A stretch of DNA of 17,280 nucleotides. Origin: Planctomycetes bacterium GWF2_50_10 (GTDB lineage Bacteria > Planctomycetota > Phycisphaerae > Sedimentisphaerales > GWF2-50-10). The notes below the pieces were generated by a model. It did not search any database, had not been told where the DNA came from, and saw only the letters and a program-made list of their open reading frames with translations. This document shows positions 1-7,920 of the stretch, piece by piece. Each line of letters begins with the position of its first letter. The first letter of the stretch is position 1. The stretch lies in NCBI GenBank assembly GCA_001824635.1, contig MHYB01000015.1, positions 22,343-39,622 of the forward strand, given 5' to 3'. The translations under genes were made by a program, and so were the position numbers.

Positions 1-894
1 TATCTCAAGTGCGACATTAAATCCTAGTTCCTGCGTTTTCTTCAAATTCGGAACTGGATACAGCTTCGGCTCCTGGTCGGGGCAGATACCCGGCACAAGC
101 ATCGGCGTCACCATTCCATCATCAAGGCCTATATCGAAATTACGCTCGATCATGTCGACCGCTATGGTGCCAATAAACCATTTACCTCTCATTTTTTCAG
201 CCGCGTCGTAAGCAACTTTGTTCGATTGGATACCAAGAAGCGACATCTCCTTAGCCAACGCTATCGTCATAGCTTCGTTGAACTTATGTTTTTTGTCCTG
301 GATCGCCTCCGCACCCAGTCTGGTACCCAGCAGATTTGAGTACACATCCTCCCACGAGAACGCCGAAGGTGTTTCAGGCACAACCCCCATTGTCTTAAAG
401 CCGTACCACGTCAGCACCTCATGCCACGTCGTCATAGTGAACGTCAGATACTGGCCGCATTCCAGCGCCACCTCCTGCGCGATCTTTTTCTTCTCTTCAA
501 GCTTTAGATCTTTCCAGTTATCCGGATACTTCAACGTTACATAGTAGACTGAGCGGTCTACATTAAGGCTGTAGGTAAAGCCTTTTTCATGAGCGGCTAT
601 ACAATGATACATTTTATAATAAAGCCACCTCGTATTATCGGCTCCGATACGCAGATGTGCAATATCGATATGCCCGCCATTGCAGGTGTATGCTATGCCG
701 TTGCCCTCGCCGAAGAGGTTGTCGTAGTTATGACTGCCAAGAGCTTTGCCGTCGATAAAGCGAGTCCCCGGAGTCGACGTGGCATAGCAGCCCAGCCTGA
801 CCCGCGGCTCGCCCATAAGCGAGCATCCGCCCAGCACAAGAATCATTACCGCTGGCACCACCGCCAGACAAACTCTAAACAGACTTCTATTCAC
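1..894 (-). CDS. Lipoprotein, possible DUF4056 family (3' end cut by window edge)
   Basis: The minus strand is open for 298 codons from a GTG at 894 to the window edge, so the C-terminus is missing. GGAGG at 903-907 lies 8 nt before this GTG; an in-frame TTG at 900 is too close to it. The N-terminus is a lipoprotein signal: Arg3 and Arg7, a hydrophobic run, then lipobox VLGGC with Cys24, so export and lipid anchoring are expected. The mature part has a conserved-looking block YTCNGGHIDIAHLR at about residues 69-82 (His75, Asp77, His80), and a WHEVLTWYG segment at 157-165 that could supply further metal or catalytic ligands. That block resembles my memory of the DUF4056 family of bacterial lipoproteins of unknown function; this is recognition, not a search. 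It is a separate unit from yebC, with its own promoter and the yebC terminator between them. The coding call is firm, the family moderate, the function unknown. Confidence 0.75.
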   Translation of the reverse strand, partial: MNRSLFRVCLAVVPAVMILVLGGCSLMGEPRVRLGCYATSTPGTRFIDGKALGSHNYDNLFGEGNGIAYTCNGGHIDIAHLRIGADNTRWLYYKMYHCIAAHEKGFTYSLNVDRSVYYVTLKYPDNWKDLKLEEKKKIAQEVALECGQYLTFTMTTWHEVLTWYGFKTMGVVPETPSAFSWEDVYSNLLGTRLGAEAIQDKKHKFNEAMTIALAKEMSLLGIQSNKVAYDAAEKMRGKWFIGTIAVDMIERNFDIGLDDGMVTPMLVPGICPDQEPKLYPVPNLKKTQELGFNVALEI

Positions 895-953
895 CGTCAA
901 AACCTCCGATAATACAAACGAGATCGGTACTGCTAAGCGACCCCAAACTGGAT

Positions 954-982
954 AGTATATCCAAATGAGGTGCCATTATCAA
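954..982 (-). promoter_or_regulatory. Sigma-70-type promoter for the edge lipoprotein gene
   Basis: On the minus strand TTGATA (982-977) and TATACT (959-954) are separated by 17 nt, which is the optimal spacing. Transcription would start near 947, leaving about a 50-nt leader before the GTG at 894. It lies just after the yebC terminator, which fits an independent unit. Confidence 0.6.
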
Positions 983-1011
983 GAGTCATTCGGCGTGGTT
1001 TTAACAATTCC

Positions 1012-1050
1012 TAAACAAAAACACGGTTTTCATATATAAAAACCGTGTTT
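1012..1050 (-). terminator. Intrinsic terminator of the nusA-yebC operon
   Basis: A perfect 12-bp inverted repeat (1019-1030 and 1039-1050, core ACACGG/CCGTGT) has an 8-nt loop. On the minus strand it is followed by TTTTGTTTAG. It begins 35 nt after the yebC stop and ends the long minus-strand operon. Confidence 0.85.
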
Positions 1051-1084
1051 CCAATTCGATCAAATAGTTCAAAATACCTTCTGA

Positions 1085-1834
1085 TCAGCCTGCTTTCGCC
1101 ATGATTTCATCAGGCATATCGAAATTCGCATAGACGTTCTGAACATCATCATGATCTTCAAACGCCTCCATCAGGCCGAGTATCTTTCTTGCCATTTCCG
1201 AGTCTGTCACCGGAACACTCGTTTGCGGAAGCATCGAAACCTCTGCAACCTGAATAGGAATTTTCTGCGCCTCCACAGCCTTTTTTATGGCTTCGAAAGA
1301 AGCGGGGTCACAGGTGATCTCGTACACATCCCCCGTATTTACCATGTCCTCTGCGCCTGCAGAAAGCGCTATGTCCATAAGCTTGTTTTCGTCAACATCC
1401 GCGATGTTAACTGTAATGAGTCCTTTTTTGGAGAACATATAGCTCACACACCCGCTTGTTCCCAGTGCTCCGCCGCGTGTTTCGAATATCTTCTTAATTT
1501 CAGGAGCGGTTCTTGCGCGATTGTCGGTGAGAGCCTCCACCATTATCGCGATGCCCCCCGGCGCATAGCCTTCGTAGAGCACCTGTTCGAAATTCACAGC
1601 TCCAAGCTCGCCGGAGCCTTTTTTGACTGCTTTTTCGATAGTGTCTTTAGGCATGTTGGCGGCTTTTGCCTTATCGATGGCATAGCGCAACGTGAGATTC
1701 TGGTCTGGGTCGCCGCCACCGGCTTTTGCGGCAACGATTATCATACGAGCGATCTTGCTCCAGACCTTGCCGCGTTTTGCGTCGTTAGCGGCTTTTTTAT
1801 GTTTTATACCAGCCCAGTGTGAATGACCGGACAT
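1085..1834 (-). CDS. yebC: YebC/TACO1 family protein
   Basis: The 249-residue product opens with the family signature MSGHSHWAGIKHKKAANDAKRGK and continues with the usual NMPKDTIEKAVKKG and YEGYAPGGIA segments; length matches the family (about 240-250). It is cytoplasmic. Family members were long annotated as transcriptional regulators (PmpR); more recent work on bacterial YebC and mitochondrial TACO1 points to a ribosome-linked role in translating proline-rich stretches. Start: ATG 1834 with GGAGG at 1842-1846, 7 nt upstream. The SD falls in the 18-nt gap after the hisG stop, so it is the last gene of the nusA operon, directly before the intrinsic terminator. An operon full of translation factors suits the translational role. 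Identity is near certain; its role here is inferred. Confidence 0.96.
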   Translation of the reverse strand: MSGHSHWAGIKHKKAANDAKRGKVWSKIARMIIVAAKAGGGDPDQNLTLRYAIDKAKAANMPKDTIEKAVKKGSGELGAVNFEQVLYEGYAPGGIAIMVEALTDNRARTAPEIKKIFETRGGALGTSGCVSYMFSKKGLITVNIADVDENKLMDIALSAGAEDMVNTGDVYEITCDPASFEAIKKAVEAQKIPIQVAEVSMLPQTSVPVTDSEMARKILGLMEAFEDHDDVQNVYANFDMPDEIMAKAG

Positions 1835-1852
1835 TATAATACCTCCGAAAGA

Positions 1853-2728
1853 TCAATGAATAACTTTGTTTAACTGATAAGTGAAAATGCCGCTCGCGCC
1901 GGCACGTTTGAGTTCGGGAACTATCTGCCGTTCGACCTTATCCTCAAGGATAACCTCAACCGCCACCCACTGCGAATCAGCCAGACCAGAAATAGTCGGG
2001 CTTTTCTCCGCCGGCAATATTTTAATTACCGCATCTAGGTTTTCGCGTTTGACGTTCATCTTTAGACCCACCTTGCTCCGTGCGTCTATGGCAGCATTAA
2101 GGAGGATTGAGATGTTTTCAATTTTTTCACGTTTAAATTTATCTGCCCACGCCTGCTTATTCGCGATGAATCGCGTTGTGGACGTCATAACAGTATCGAT
2201 GATCTTGAGATTGTTTGCTTTGAGGGATGAGCCTGTTTCGGTAAGCTCAACTATACCGCTCACGAGCCTGGCCTTAACCTCGGTGGCTCCCCATGAGAAT
2301 TCCACCTTAACATTTATACCTTTATCTGCGAAATACCGCTTAGTAGCATTTACCAGTTCCGTTGCGATTATGCCGCCTTCAAGATCTTCGGGTTTTGTTA
2401 TATCGGATTCGTTCGGAACAGCCAGTACCCACCTTGCCGGCTTGGAAGTCGCCTTACTGTAAAGCAGTTCGCATACTTCAACCACATCTGAGTTATTCTC
2501 ACACACCCAGTCATAACCCGTAAAACCCGCGTCAAGCACGCCGTCTTCGACATACCTGCTCATTTCCTGTGCGCGAAGAAGAATAAGACTGATCTCTTCA
2601 TCATCTATCCGCGGAAAATAACTTCTATCGAAATCGGATACTTTGAATCCTGCCTTGCTGAAAAGGTCTATCGTTGCCCCTTGCAGAGAGCCTTTGGGCA
2701 GACCTAATTTTAAAACATTGTTAGACAA
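1853..2728 (-). CDS. hisG: ATP phosphoribosyltransferase, long (HisG-L) form
   Basis: HisG catalyses the first step of histidine synthesis, joining ATP and PRPP to give phosphoribosyl-ATP. The 291 residues fit the long form: two catalytic lobes plus a C-terminal regulatory domain (about 210-291) that in the family binds histidine for feedback inhibition. Seen motifs are KLGLPKGSL (7-15), GFTGYD (68-73) and the PRPP-binding loop ELTETGSSLKAN (161-172). The only fitting start is a TTG (2728-2726), with AAAGGAG 6 nt upstream; the nearby ATG is out of frame. It begins 12 nt after the preceding gene and its SD abuts that gene's stop. No other his gene is in the window, so hisG is separated from the rest of its pathway and sits in a transcription/translation operon. 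Confidence 0.97.
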   Translation of the reverse strand: MSNNVLKLGLPKGSLQGATIDLFSKAGFKVSDFDRSYFPRIDDEEISLILLRAQEMSRYVEDGVLDAGFTGYDWVCENNSDVVEVCELLYSKATSKPARWVLAVPNESDITKPEDLEGGIIATELVNATKRYFADKGINVKVEFSWGATEVKARLVSGIVELTETGSSLKANNLKIIDTVMTSTTRFIANKQAWADKFKREKIENISILLNAAIDARSKVGLKMNVKRENLDAVIKILPAEKSPTISGLADSQWVAVEVILEDKVERQIVPELKRAGASGIFTYQLNKVIH

Positions 2729-2740
2729 CTGCTACTCCTT

Positions 2741-3421
2741 TCACTGCTTCTTGGCGGATTTGGATGAAGTTTTTACGTCTGTATCGGAAATGGTTGCTGA
2801 TATGGATCTTTTAGGCATCGTGCTTTCGGCATCCTTGCGGATAAGGGCGTAAAATTCATACGTCTGATTTGCCGGCACTTGCCTCTCAAGAAATCCTTCT
2901 ATTTCCTCAGGCGTAGAATCGGGATGAACCAGTTCATTAGCCTTTAAATATTCGGTCATCTGGCCCGTCAGCGGTATCGCATGACCTTCAAATGCAGTTA
3001 AAACTACATAATTAATAACATACTGAGATTCGGGAATAAGCTTTTCCAGGATCGCCTTCGCCTGCCGCTTGCCCGCTTCCGCAACAGCTTCCAGGTTCAT
3101 CACGTCATACTTATTGAATATTGCCATAAGAACCCTGGTCATGGTATCAGCCATCTCGCGAGTTTCCACGGTGTCTTTGCCTATGACATCCGTCAGTTCA
3201 TCCGTACGAGCCACCCTCAAGTCATTCCAGTCAACAAAATGCGCCGCCAGCTTCTTGATAGCCGATGCCGACGCCGATTCCGAAAGGTATTGGCTCAAAA
3301 CGGCATAAACTAGCACTTCCGCACTCAGCCCGTATTCGGGTTTTTCGATCTTGCCGTATTTGCGTTTAAGAGAGCGAACGGTTTTGGCCAATGCTTCTGA
3401 GTATTTCTTGCTGTCCTTCAT
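2741..3421 (-). CDS. Endonuclease III-fold (HhH-GPD-like) protein lacking catalytic residues
   Basis: A 226-residue protein whose residues about 34-198 can be laid by eye along E. coli endonuclease III: the helix LSAEVLVYAVLSQYLSESAS, the TDELTDVIG turn, then VINYVVLTAFEGHAIPL, matching the helix-hairpin-helix and following strand of Nth. In that alignment the catalytic Lys120 of Nth corresponds to Tyr134 and Asp138 to Thr152. The HhH glycines (LPGVG) are replaced by LIPES. There is no cysteine, so no FeS cluster. The C-terminal tail (200-226) is Ser/Thr/Lys-rich and probably disordered. It lies 12 nt after rbfA and 12 nt before hisG, so it is co-transcribed with translation factors. Only a weak GGAA precedes the ATG at 3421. 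It is unlikely to be an active glycosylase; nucleic-acid binding is possible. Fold assignment is moderate, function unknown. Confidence 0.85.
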   Translation of the reverse strand: MKDSKKYSEALAKTVRSLKRKYGKIEKPEYGLSAEVLVYAVLSQYLSESASASAIKKLAAHFVDWNDLRVARTDELTDVIGKDTVETREMADTMTRVLMAIFNKYDVMNLEAVAEAGKRQAKAILEKLIPESQYVINYVVLTAFEGHAIPLTGQMTEYLKANELVHPDSTPEEIEGFLERQVPANQTYEFYALIRKDAESTMPKRSISATISDTDVKTSSKSAKKQ

Positions 3422-3433
3422 ACGATTTCCAAA

Positions 3434-3850
3434 TCACTGATCTTGCTGGGGGTTGTCATCCTGTTCTTGCTGTTCTTTTTCTGCCTTTTCTTTTTCTTCG
3501 TGAGCTTTATTTGCCTCTTCGATGAGCTTCATCGTTTCTAGCGTCTTCTTGAAATTCTCGTCAAGGTGAAATCGCAGGGTAGGGCAATATTTGCTGTGCC
3601 ACCGATTGCTCACAACAGACTGTATCCTGTGCGATGCGTGCGTTATGGCCTTAAATGTAAGCATTACAGCCTTTTCGCTCACTCCGAATACCGAAAGGTA
3701 CACATCGGCAAATCGAAGGTCCGGCGGAAGGTTGACCTGCGTTACGCTTATAAACCCTTCGATGCGCGGATCACTCAGGTGGTTGGCGATTGCTTCGCTC
3801 ACCGCTTCCTTAATGACACGCGCCATTTTTTCCTGTCTGATTGATGGCAT
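3434..3850 (-). CDS. rbfA: Ribosome-binding factor A
   Basis: RbfA assists late maturation of the 30S subunit and 16S rRNA 5'-end processing. The 138 residues show the KH-like single-domain family pattern: RQEKMARVIKEAVSEAIANHL at the N-terminus, DPRIEGFISVTQVNLPPDLRFADVYLS and CPTLRFHLDENF. The tail from about 108 is a Glu/Lys/Gln-rich, probably disordered extension. ATG at 3850 begins 1 nt after the infB stop, and AAGGA inside the infB end serves as SD about 9 nt upstream, so translation is probably coupled. infB-rbfA adjacency is classical. The missing partners in this version are rimP upstream of nusA and truB downstream of rbfA. Confidence 0.96.
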   Translation of the reverse strand: MPSIRQEKMARVIKEAVSEAIANHLSDPRIEGFISVTQVNLPPDLRFADVYLSVFGVSEKAVMLTFKAITHASHRIQSVVSNRWHSKYCPTLRFHLDENFKKTLETMKLIEEANKAHEEKEKAEKEQQEQDDNPQQDQ

Positions 3851-3851
3851 A

Positions 3852-6569
3852 TTATAAGGTCCTTGCGACCTCTATAATTTCATAAATTTCATAAACATCG
3901 TCGACTTTCACGTCATCATACCCTTCCAGCTTTATGCCGCATTCGAAGTTGGTCTTGACTTCGCGAACGTCGTCCTTGAAATGCTTGAGCGAGTCGATCT
4001 TGATGCCGTCCTTTAGAACGATGTTGTTGCGGATAAGACGTACCTTGCCGCCTTTCTGCACAACGCCGCTTGTGACATAGCATCCCGCCACCGTACCCAC
4101 GCCCGAAACCTTGAACGCGTTTCGAACATGTGCGCGACCGAGCACCTTTTCCTGCTGCTCTGGTTCCAGCAGACCTGCCATTGCTTTCTTGAGGTCTTCG
4201 GTTATGCGGTAGATGATATTGTAGAAGCGAATATCTACGCCCTTGTTCTCGGCTATCATCTTCACCTGGTCATCAGCCACCACATTAAAGCCGATGATGA
4301 TCGCCTTCGATGCTTCGGCAAGAATGACGTCGCCTTCGGTAACTCCGCCCACGCCCGCGTGCAGTATCTTGATCTTAACTTCCTGCGTGCTCAGTTCGCC
4401 AAGATACTTGATCAGCACGTCAACCGATCCCTGCACGTCCGCGCGGATAATAAGACTAAGTTCCTTAACCGCTCCCGCCGCGATCTGCGAGAACACGTTA
4501 TCCAGCGTTACCGTTGATTTCCTCGCGAGATTTTCCTCGCGGGAAAGCATCAGGTTTTCTTCCGCTGCCGCCTTCGCCTTGTTGATGTCATCGACTATAT
4601 AGAAGCGATCTCCCGCCGACGGCACCTCGCTCAATCCGCTTATCTCCACAGGCATAGCGCTTATCGCTTTTTCCAATGGCCTGCCGTAGCTGTCCTTGAG
4701 CGTGCGTATTCTTCCGTACCCGCCGCCCGCGAGCACAATATCGCCCTTTTTCATTACGCCCTCTTTTACGAGAACGGTGGCAACCGCGCCCTGGCTCGAT
4801 GTCATCTTGGCTTCAACAACCCATCCCGTAGCCGCAACGCTGTTATCAGCCTTGAGCTCCAGCAGCTCGGATGTATAGTCAAGGTATTCCAGCAATTCAG
4901 GAATGCCCTGCCCTGTAACCGCGCTTGTTTTTACGATTTCAGTCTTGCCGCCCCATTCCGTGGGCACAAGTTCATGCTCAGCAAGCTGACCGTATATCCG
5001 GTGCAGATCAACGCCGGGCAGGTCTATTTTATTTAGTGCCACGATAATTGGAACATTTGCCGCCTTTGCGTGATGTATCGCCTCGATCGTCTGCGGCATG
5101 ACACCGTCATCCGCCGCTACCACCAGCACGACCACATCCGTCATATTCGCACCGCGTGCGCGCATCGCCGTAAACGCCTCATGGCCAGGAGTATCAAGGA
5201 ATGTTACTGTCTTTTCGTCCCACGCTACCTGGTAAGCACCTATATGCTGCGTGATACCGCCCGCCTCGCCGGCCGCAACATTTGCTTTGCGTATTCTATC
5301 AAGCAGGCTCGTTTTGCCGTGATCGACATGCCCAAGTACAGTAACTACCGTCGAGCGTTTCTGCATATTTTTCCGCTCACGGTCGTCAAATTCCTTCGCG
5401 ATATGTTCTTCAAGTGTTTTGCGTTTGCTTATTACAAGCTCCGCGCCGAATTCCAGGGCAAGCAGCTCAGCAGTTTCGGTTTCCAGTGCCTGGTTCGCCG
5501 TAACCATTTTGCCCTGCCGCATCAATTTTGTTATGATCTCGGTGATCTTGCAACCCAGCGCAGCCGCGAGTTCGCGCACGGTAATGGGTTCATATACCGC
5601 GATCTTTTCCGGCTTGGTTTTTGCCGAAGCCTCGTGAGACTTATGCTCTATCTTCCGCACCGGCCTGAAGCGTATGTTCTCACCGCCCGCTGCGTCAAGC
5701 TTCGCGCGTCTCTCAGCCATATCGCGTTCGCGTAACTTAAGCAGCTTCGTCGGCTTCTTTTCTTCTTCTGGCCCCTGGTATTTGTCTTTGACTTTTTTCT
5801 TCTTATGATCGTCAATCGGCGCCGGCACAGGCTGCTGTGCGGGAGCTGGCTTATCAAATCTCCCTCTTGGCGGTGCGCCGACACCAGGTCTTGCTCCGCC
5901 TGGCGCAGGTCTTTGCCCACCCATCGGTGGACGTTGTTGTCCCATAGGCGGACGCTGACCGGGCGCGCCCGGCCTGCTAATCGGACTTCTCGGCCGAATT
6001 GGTCTTTGCGGTTCCGGCGCTTCCACGCGAACAACTCGCGGCCCGTTCAGAACTGCCGGTGCCGGTTTGTTAATCGGCCCCGCGGGCATAACGCGCTCTG
6101 GTGCTTTAGGCTCTTCAGGTTCAGCCGCTTGCGGCTCTTCTGGCTCTTGTTCTTCCGCAGCCTCTTCAGCCGATGGCTCCTCAATTACTTCCTGCTGCTC
6201 TTCGATCTCGGCCACTGGCTCAGCCGGCAATTCTTCAACAGTCTCTATACCCTCGCCGCCTTCGCCGCCGACTTCTGGCTCCGTTTCCTCTGCGGGCGCC
6301 TCAACCGCCGTTTCGAGTACCTCTTCCTTCTTGGTCGGCTTCCGCTTTACGCGAACCTTCGCCAGGTCCACCTTATCGGTGCTCTCAATAGTGGAACTAT
6401 GATCGCCTTCGCTGAACCATTCACGGATTGTAGCCGCAAGTCCAGCCGATACAGGCGACATATGCGTCTTGACGTTATCCAGACCCTCAGCGGCACATTT
6501 CTCAATGATCGCCTTGCTCTTAACGCCAAGCTCAGTTGCCAGGTTGTGTACTTTTAATAACGTAGCCAA
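3852..6569 (-). CDS. infB: Translation initiation factor IF-2 (TTG start)
   Basis: IF-2 is the GTPase that places fMet-tRNA on the 30S subunit and promotes 50S joining. The 905 residues contain an N-terminal IF2_N helix domain (1-53), a Glu/Pro-rich linker (about 70-300, with short repeats of the type RPPMG near 206-220) and a second IF2_N domain (about 326-378). The G domain follows with P-loop GHVDHGKT (413-420), DTPGH (459-463), NKID (513-516) and SA (549-550). Domains II, III and the initiator-tRNA-binding domain IV follow to the end. The start is TTG (6569-6567) with GGAGA 6 nt upstream; two nearby ATGs are out of frame. The Pro-rich linker is longer than in many bacteria. It lies between nusA and rbfA, as in most genomes. 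Confidence 0.98.
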   Translation of the reverse strand: MATLLKVHNLATELGVKSKAIIEKCAAEGLDNVKTHMSPVSAGLAATIREWFSEGDHSSTIESTDKVDLAKVRVKRKPTKKEEVLETAVEAPAEETEPEVGGEGGEGIETVEELPAEPVAEIEEQQEVIEEPSAEEAAEEQEPEEPQAAEPEEPKAPERVMPAGPINKPAPAVLNGPRVVRVEAPEPQRPIRPRSPISRPGAPGQRPPMGQQRPPMGGQRPAPGGARPGVGAPPRGRFDKPAPAQQPVPAPIDDHKKKKVKDKYQGPEEEKKPTKLLKLRERDMAERRAKLDAAGGENIRFRPVRKIEHKSHEASAKTKPEKIAVYEPITVRELAAALGCKITEIITKLMRQGKMVTANQALETETAELLALEFGAELVISKRKTLEEHIAKEFDDRERKNMQKRSTVVTVLGHVDHGKTSLLDRIRKANVAAGEAGGITQHIGAYQVAWDEKTVTFLDTPGHEAFTAMRARGANMTDVVVLVVAADDGVMPQTIEAIHHAKAANVPIIVALNKIDLPGVDLHRIYGQLAEHELVPTEWGGKTEIVKTSAVTGQGIPELLEYLDYTSELLELKADNSVAATGWVVEAKMTSSQGAVATVLVKEGVMKKGDIVLAGGGYGRIRTLKDSYGRPLEKAISAMPVEISGLSEVPSAGDRFYIVDDINKAKAAAEENLMLSREENLARKSTVTLDNVFSQIAAGAVKELSLIIRADVQGSVDVLIKYLGELSTQEVKIKILHAGVGGVTEGDVILAEASKAIIIGFNVVADDQVKMIAENKGVDIRFYNIIYRITEDLKKAMAGLLEPEQQEKVLGRAHVRNAFKVSGVGTVAGCYVTSGVVQKGGKVRLIRNNIVLKDGIKIDSLKHFKDDVREVKTNFECGIKLEGYDDVKVDDVYEIYEIIEVARTL

Positions 6570-6590
6570 AAAAAATCTCCATTCATTTAA

Positions 6591-6637
6591 GCTCCATCAG
6601 GAGCCTGATAATGCACAAACTAAAAACTAATCACTAA
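6591..6637 (-). other. nusA-infB spacer with alternative small hairpins and a low-complexity repeat
   Basis: Between the nusA stop and the infB start, ATCAGG-AG-CCTGAT (6596-6609) and GCTCC-ATCA-GGAGC (6591-6604) are overlapping perfect inverted repeats that cannot fold together. They lie just upstream of the infB SD. The adjoining 6621-6634 stretch is a short repeated ACTAA/TCACTAATCACT pattern similar to simple intergenic repeats scattered in some bacterial genomes. No T-tract follows, so it is not a terminator; a translational or processing role is possible. Confidence 0.45.
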
Positions 6638-7834
6638 TCACTCTTTATGCAGAATATTCTGCGCGTGCGTCTTCTTCGGTTCATTCATCAGACGTTTGGC
6701 TTCCTCTATCGCCGCCGCGACGATCCTCGTCGCCAGTTCACTGCTGAATCCCAATTCGTTCACCAGCGGCTCAGAGCCTACCTCTTCCAGATCCAGAACC
6801 GTTATCACGCCCAGCGCTATAAGCTTATCCAGCGTGGTATCATCAGCCCCTTCAACACCCTTAACTGTATTGCTTAGCCGCTCAACCCCCGCGTTATACT
6901 CGTCCGGCGTGAGAATATCGATATCCCAACCCGTAAGCCTCGCCGCAAGACGCACATTTTGCCCATGCTTTCCTATCGCCAGACTAAGCTGATCTTCGTC
7001 AACTACAACCGTCGCCCTGCCTATCTCGAAGCACAGCGCTAGTTCGCTAACTTTCGCAGGCATAAGAGCATTGGTAATAAGAACTTGCGACGAATCGCTC
7101 CATCTCACTATATCTATCTTTTCGCCGCCGAGTTCGTCTACTATATTTTTAATTCTGCTGCCGCGCACGCCCACGCAAGCGCCGACCGCGTCAACCTTGT
7201 CATCATTTGATATCACAGCCAGCTTCGTGCGATAACCCGCCTCTCGCGACAGCGCCTTGATCTCTATTATGTTCTCCGCCACCTCAGGCACTTCGATTTC
7301 AAACAGTTTGCGGATAAAATCCGGGTGCGTCCTGGTCAAAACTATCCTGATCTGGTTTGAGGCATCGCGAACATCCAGGATCATAGACCGTATCCGCTCG
7401 CCTGGATGATGGCTTTCGCCCGATATCTGTTCCGTCTTAGGCATAAACGCCTCTACACGGTTATTAAGGCTGATAATAAGAGTCCCGCCCTCATAACGTA
7501 CCACTACGCCGTTGATTATCTCCCCTTTTCGAGCAACGAACTCTGTAAACACGCTCGACCGCTCATCCGCCTTGAGTTTCTGGATCATCACCTGCTTAGC
7601 CGTCTGGGCCGGAATTCTGCCAAGCTGACGAATATCGATCTGCTCAGTCCCCTTAAATGCTGTAATTTCGCCGTTCTTGCGGTCTATACGGACTACTATT
7701 TCAAGTTCGGATTCACCAAAATGCTTTTTAGCTGCCGAGATCATCGCGCCTTCAAGGTCTGAAAAGATCGATTCACGGTCGATGTTCTTGTCTCGAGCAA
7801 TGTTGTCGACGATCCGTATAAGTTCCTGATTCAT
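6638..7834 (-). CDS. nusA: Transcription termination/antitermination factor NusA
   Basis: NusA binds RNA polymerase and nascent RNA, modulating pausing, termination and antitermination. Seen in order in the 398 residues: the N-terminal RNAP-binding domain (1-100), an S1 domain (about 104-170, GEIINGVVVRYEGGTLIISL), KH1 with GVRGSRI (222-228), KH2 with GKHGQN (289-294 region), and a C-terminal helix-hairpin-helix type repeat (about 331-380). I place the start at ATG 7834, because GGAG at 7841-7844 is 6 nt upstream; an in-frame TTG at 7846 would add four residues but overlaps the SD. It is the first gene of the operon; rimP, its usual upstream neighbour, is absent. Expression is likely controlled by the structured leader upstream. 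Confidence 0.97.
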   Translation of the reverse strand: MNQELIRIVDNIARDKNIDRESIFSDLEGAMISAAKKHFGESELEIVVRIDRKNGEITAFKGTEQIDIRQLGRIPAQTAKQVMIQKLKADERSSVFTEFVARKGEIINGVVVRYEGGTLIISLNNRVEAFMPKTEQISGESHHPGERIRSMILDVRDASNQIRIVLTRTHPDFIRKLFEIEVPEVAENIIEIKALSREAGYRTKLAVISNDDKVDAVGACVGVRGSRIKNIVDELGGEKIDIVRWSDSSQVLITNALMPAKVSELALCFEIGRATVVVDEDQLSLAIGKHGQNVRLAARLTGWDIDILTPDEYNAGVERLSNTVKGVEGADDTTLDKLIALGVITVLDLEEVGSEPLVNELGFSSELATRIVAAAIEEAKRLMNEPKKTHAQNILHKE

Positions 7835-7852
7835 TGCGATCTCCAAAAAGCC

Positions 7853-7880
7853 AAAAAAAAATGGAAACTAAACAGTTTCC
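7853..7880 (-). terminator. Intrinsic terminator/attenuator directly before nusA
   Basis: On the minus strand a perfect 7-bp stem GGAAACT-GTTT-AGTTTCC (7880-7863) is followed by A and nine T (7861-7853). It ends 19 nt before the nusA ATG, inside the transcript that starts near 8104. As placed, it should stop part of the transcripts before nusA unless countered. Confidence 0.7.
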
Positions 7881-7885
7881 ACTCC

Positions 7886-7920
7886 AAAAACAAAACCGAC
7901 AGACCTCTTTGTCCGGTTTT
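7886..7920 (-). terminator. Second terminator-like hairpin in the nusA leader
   Basis: On the minus strand AAAACCG (7920-7914) pairs with CGGTTTT (7898-7892), extended by ACA/TGT past one bulged G, then GTTTTT follows (7891-7886). Its 5' arm overlaps the 3' arm of the next hairpin upstream by three A residues, so the two compete. Confidence 0.55.

Noticed and set aside
218..912. Plus-strand open frames opposite the edge lipoprotein
   Set aside because: The minus strand here is open for 298 codons with an SD, a promoter and a lipobox; the plus-strand frames have none of these and read as shadows.
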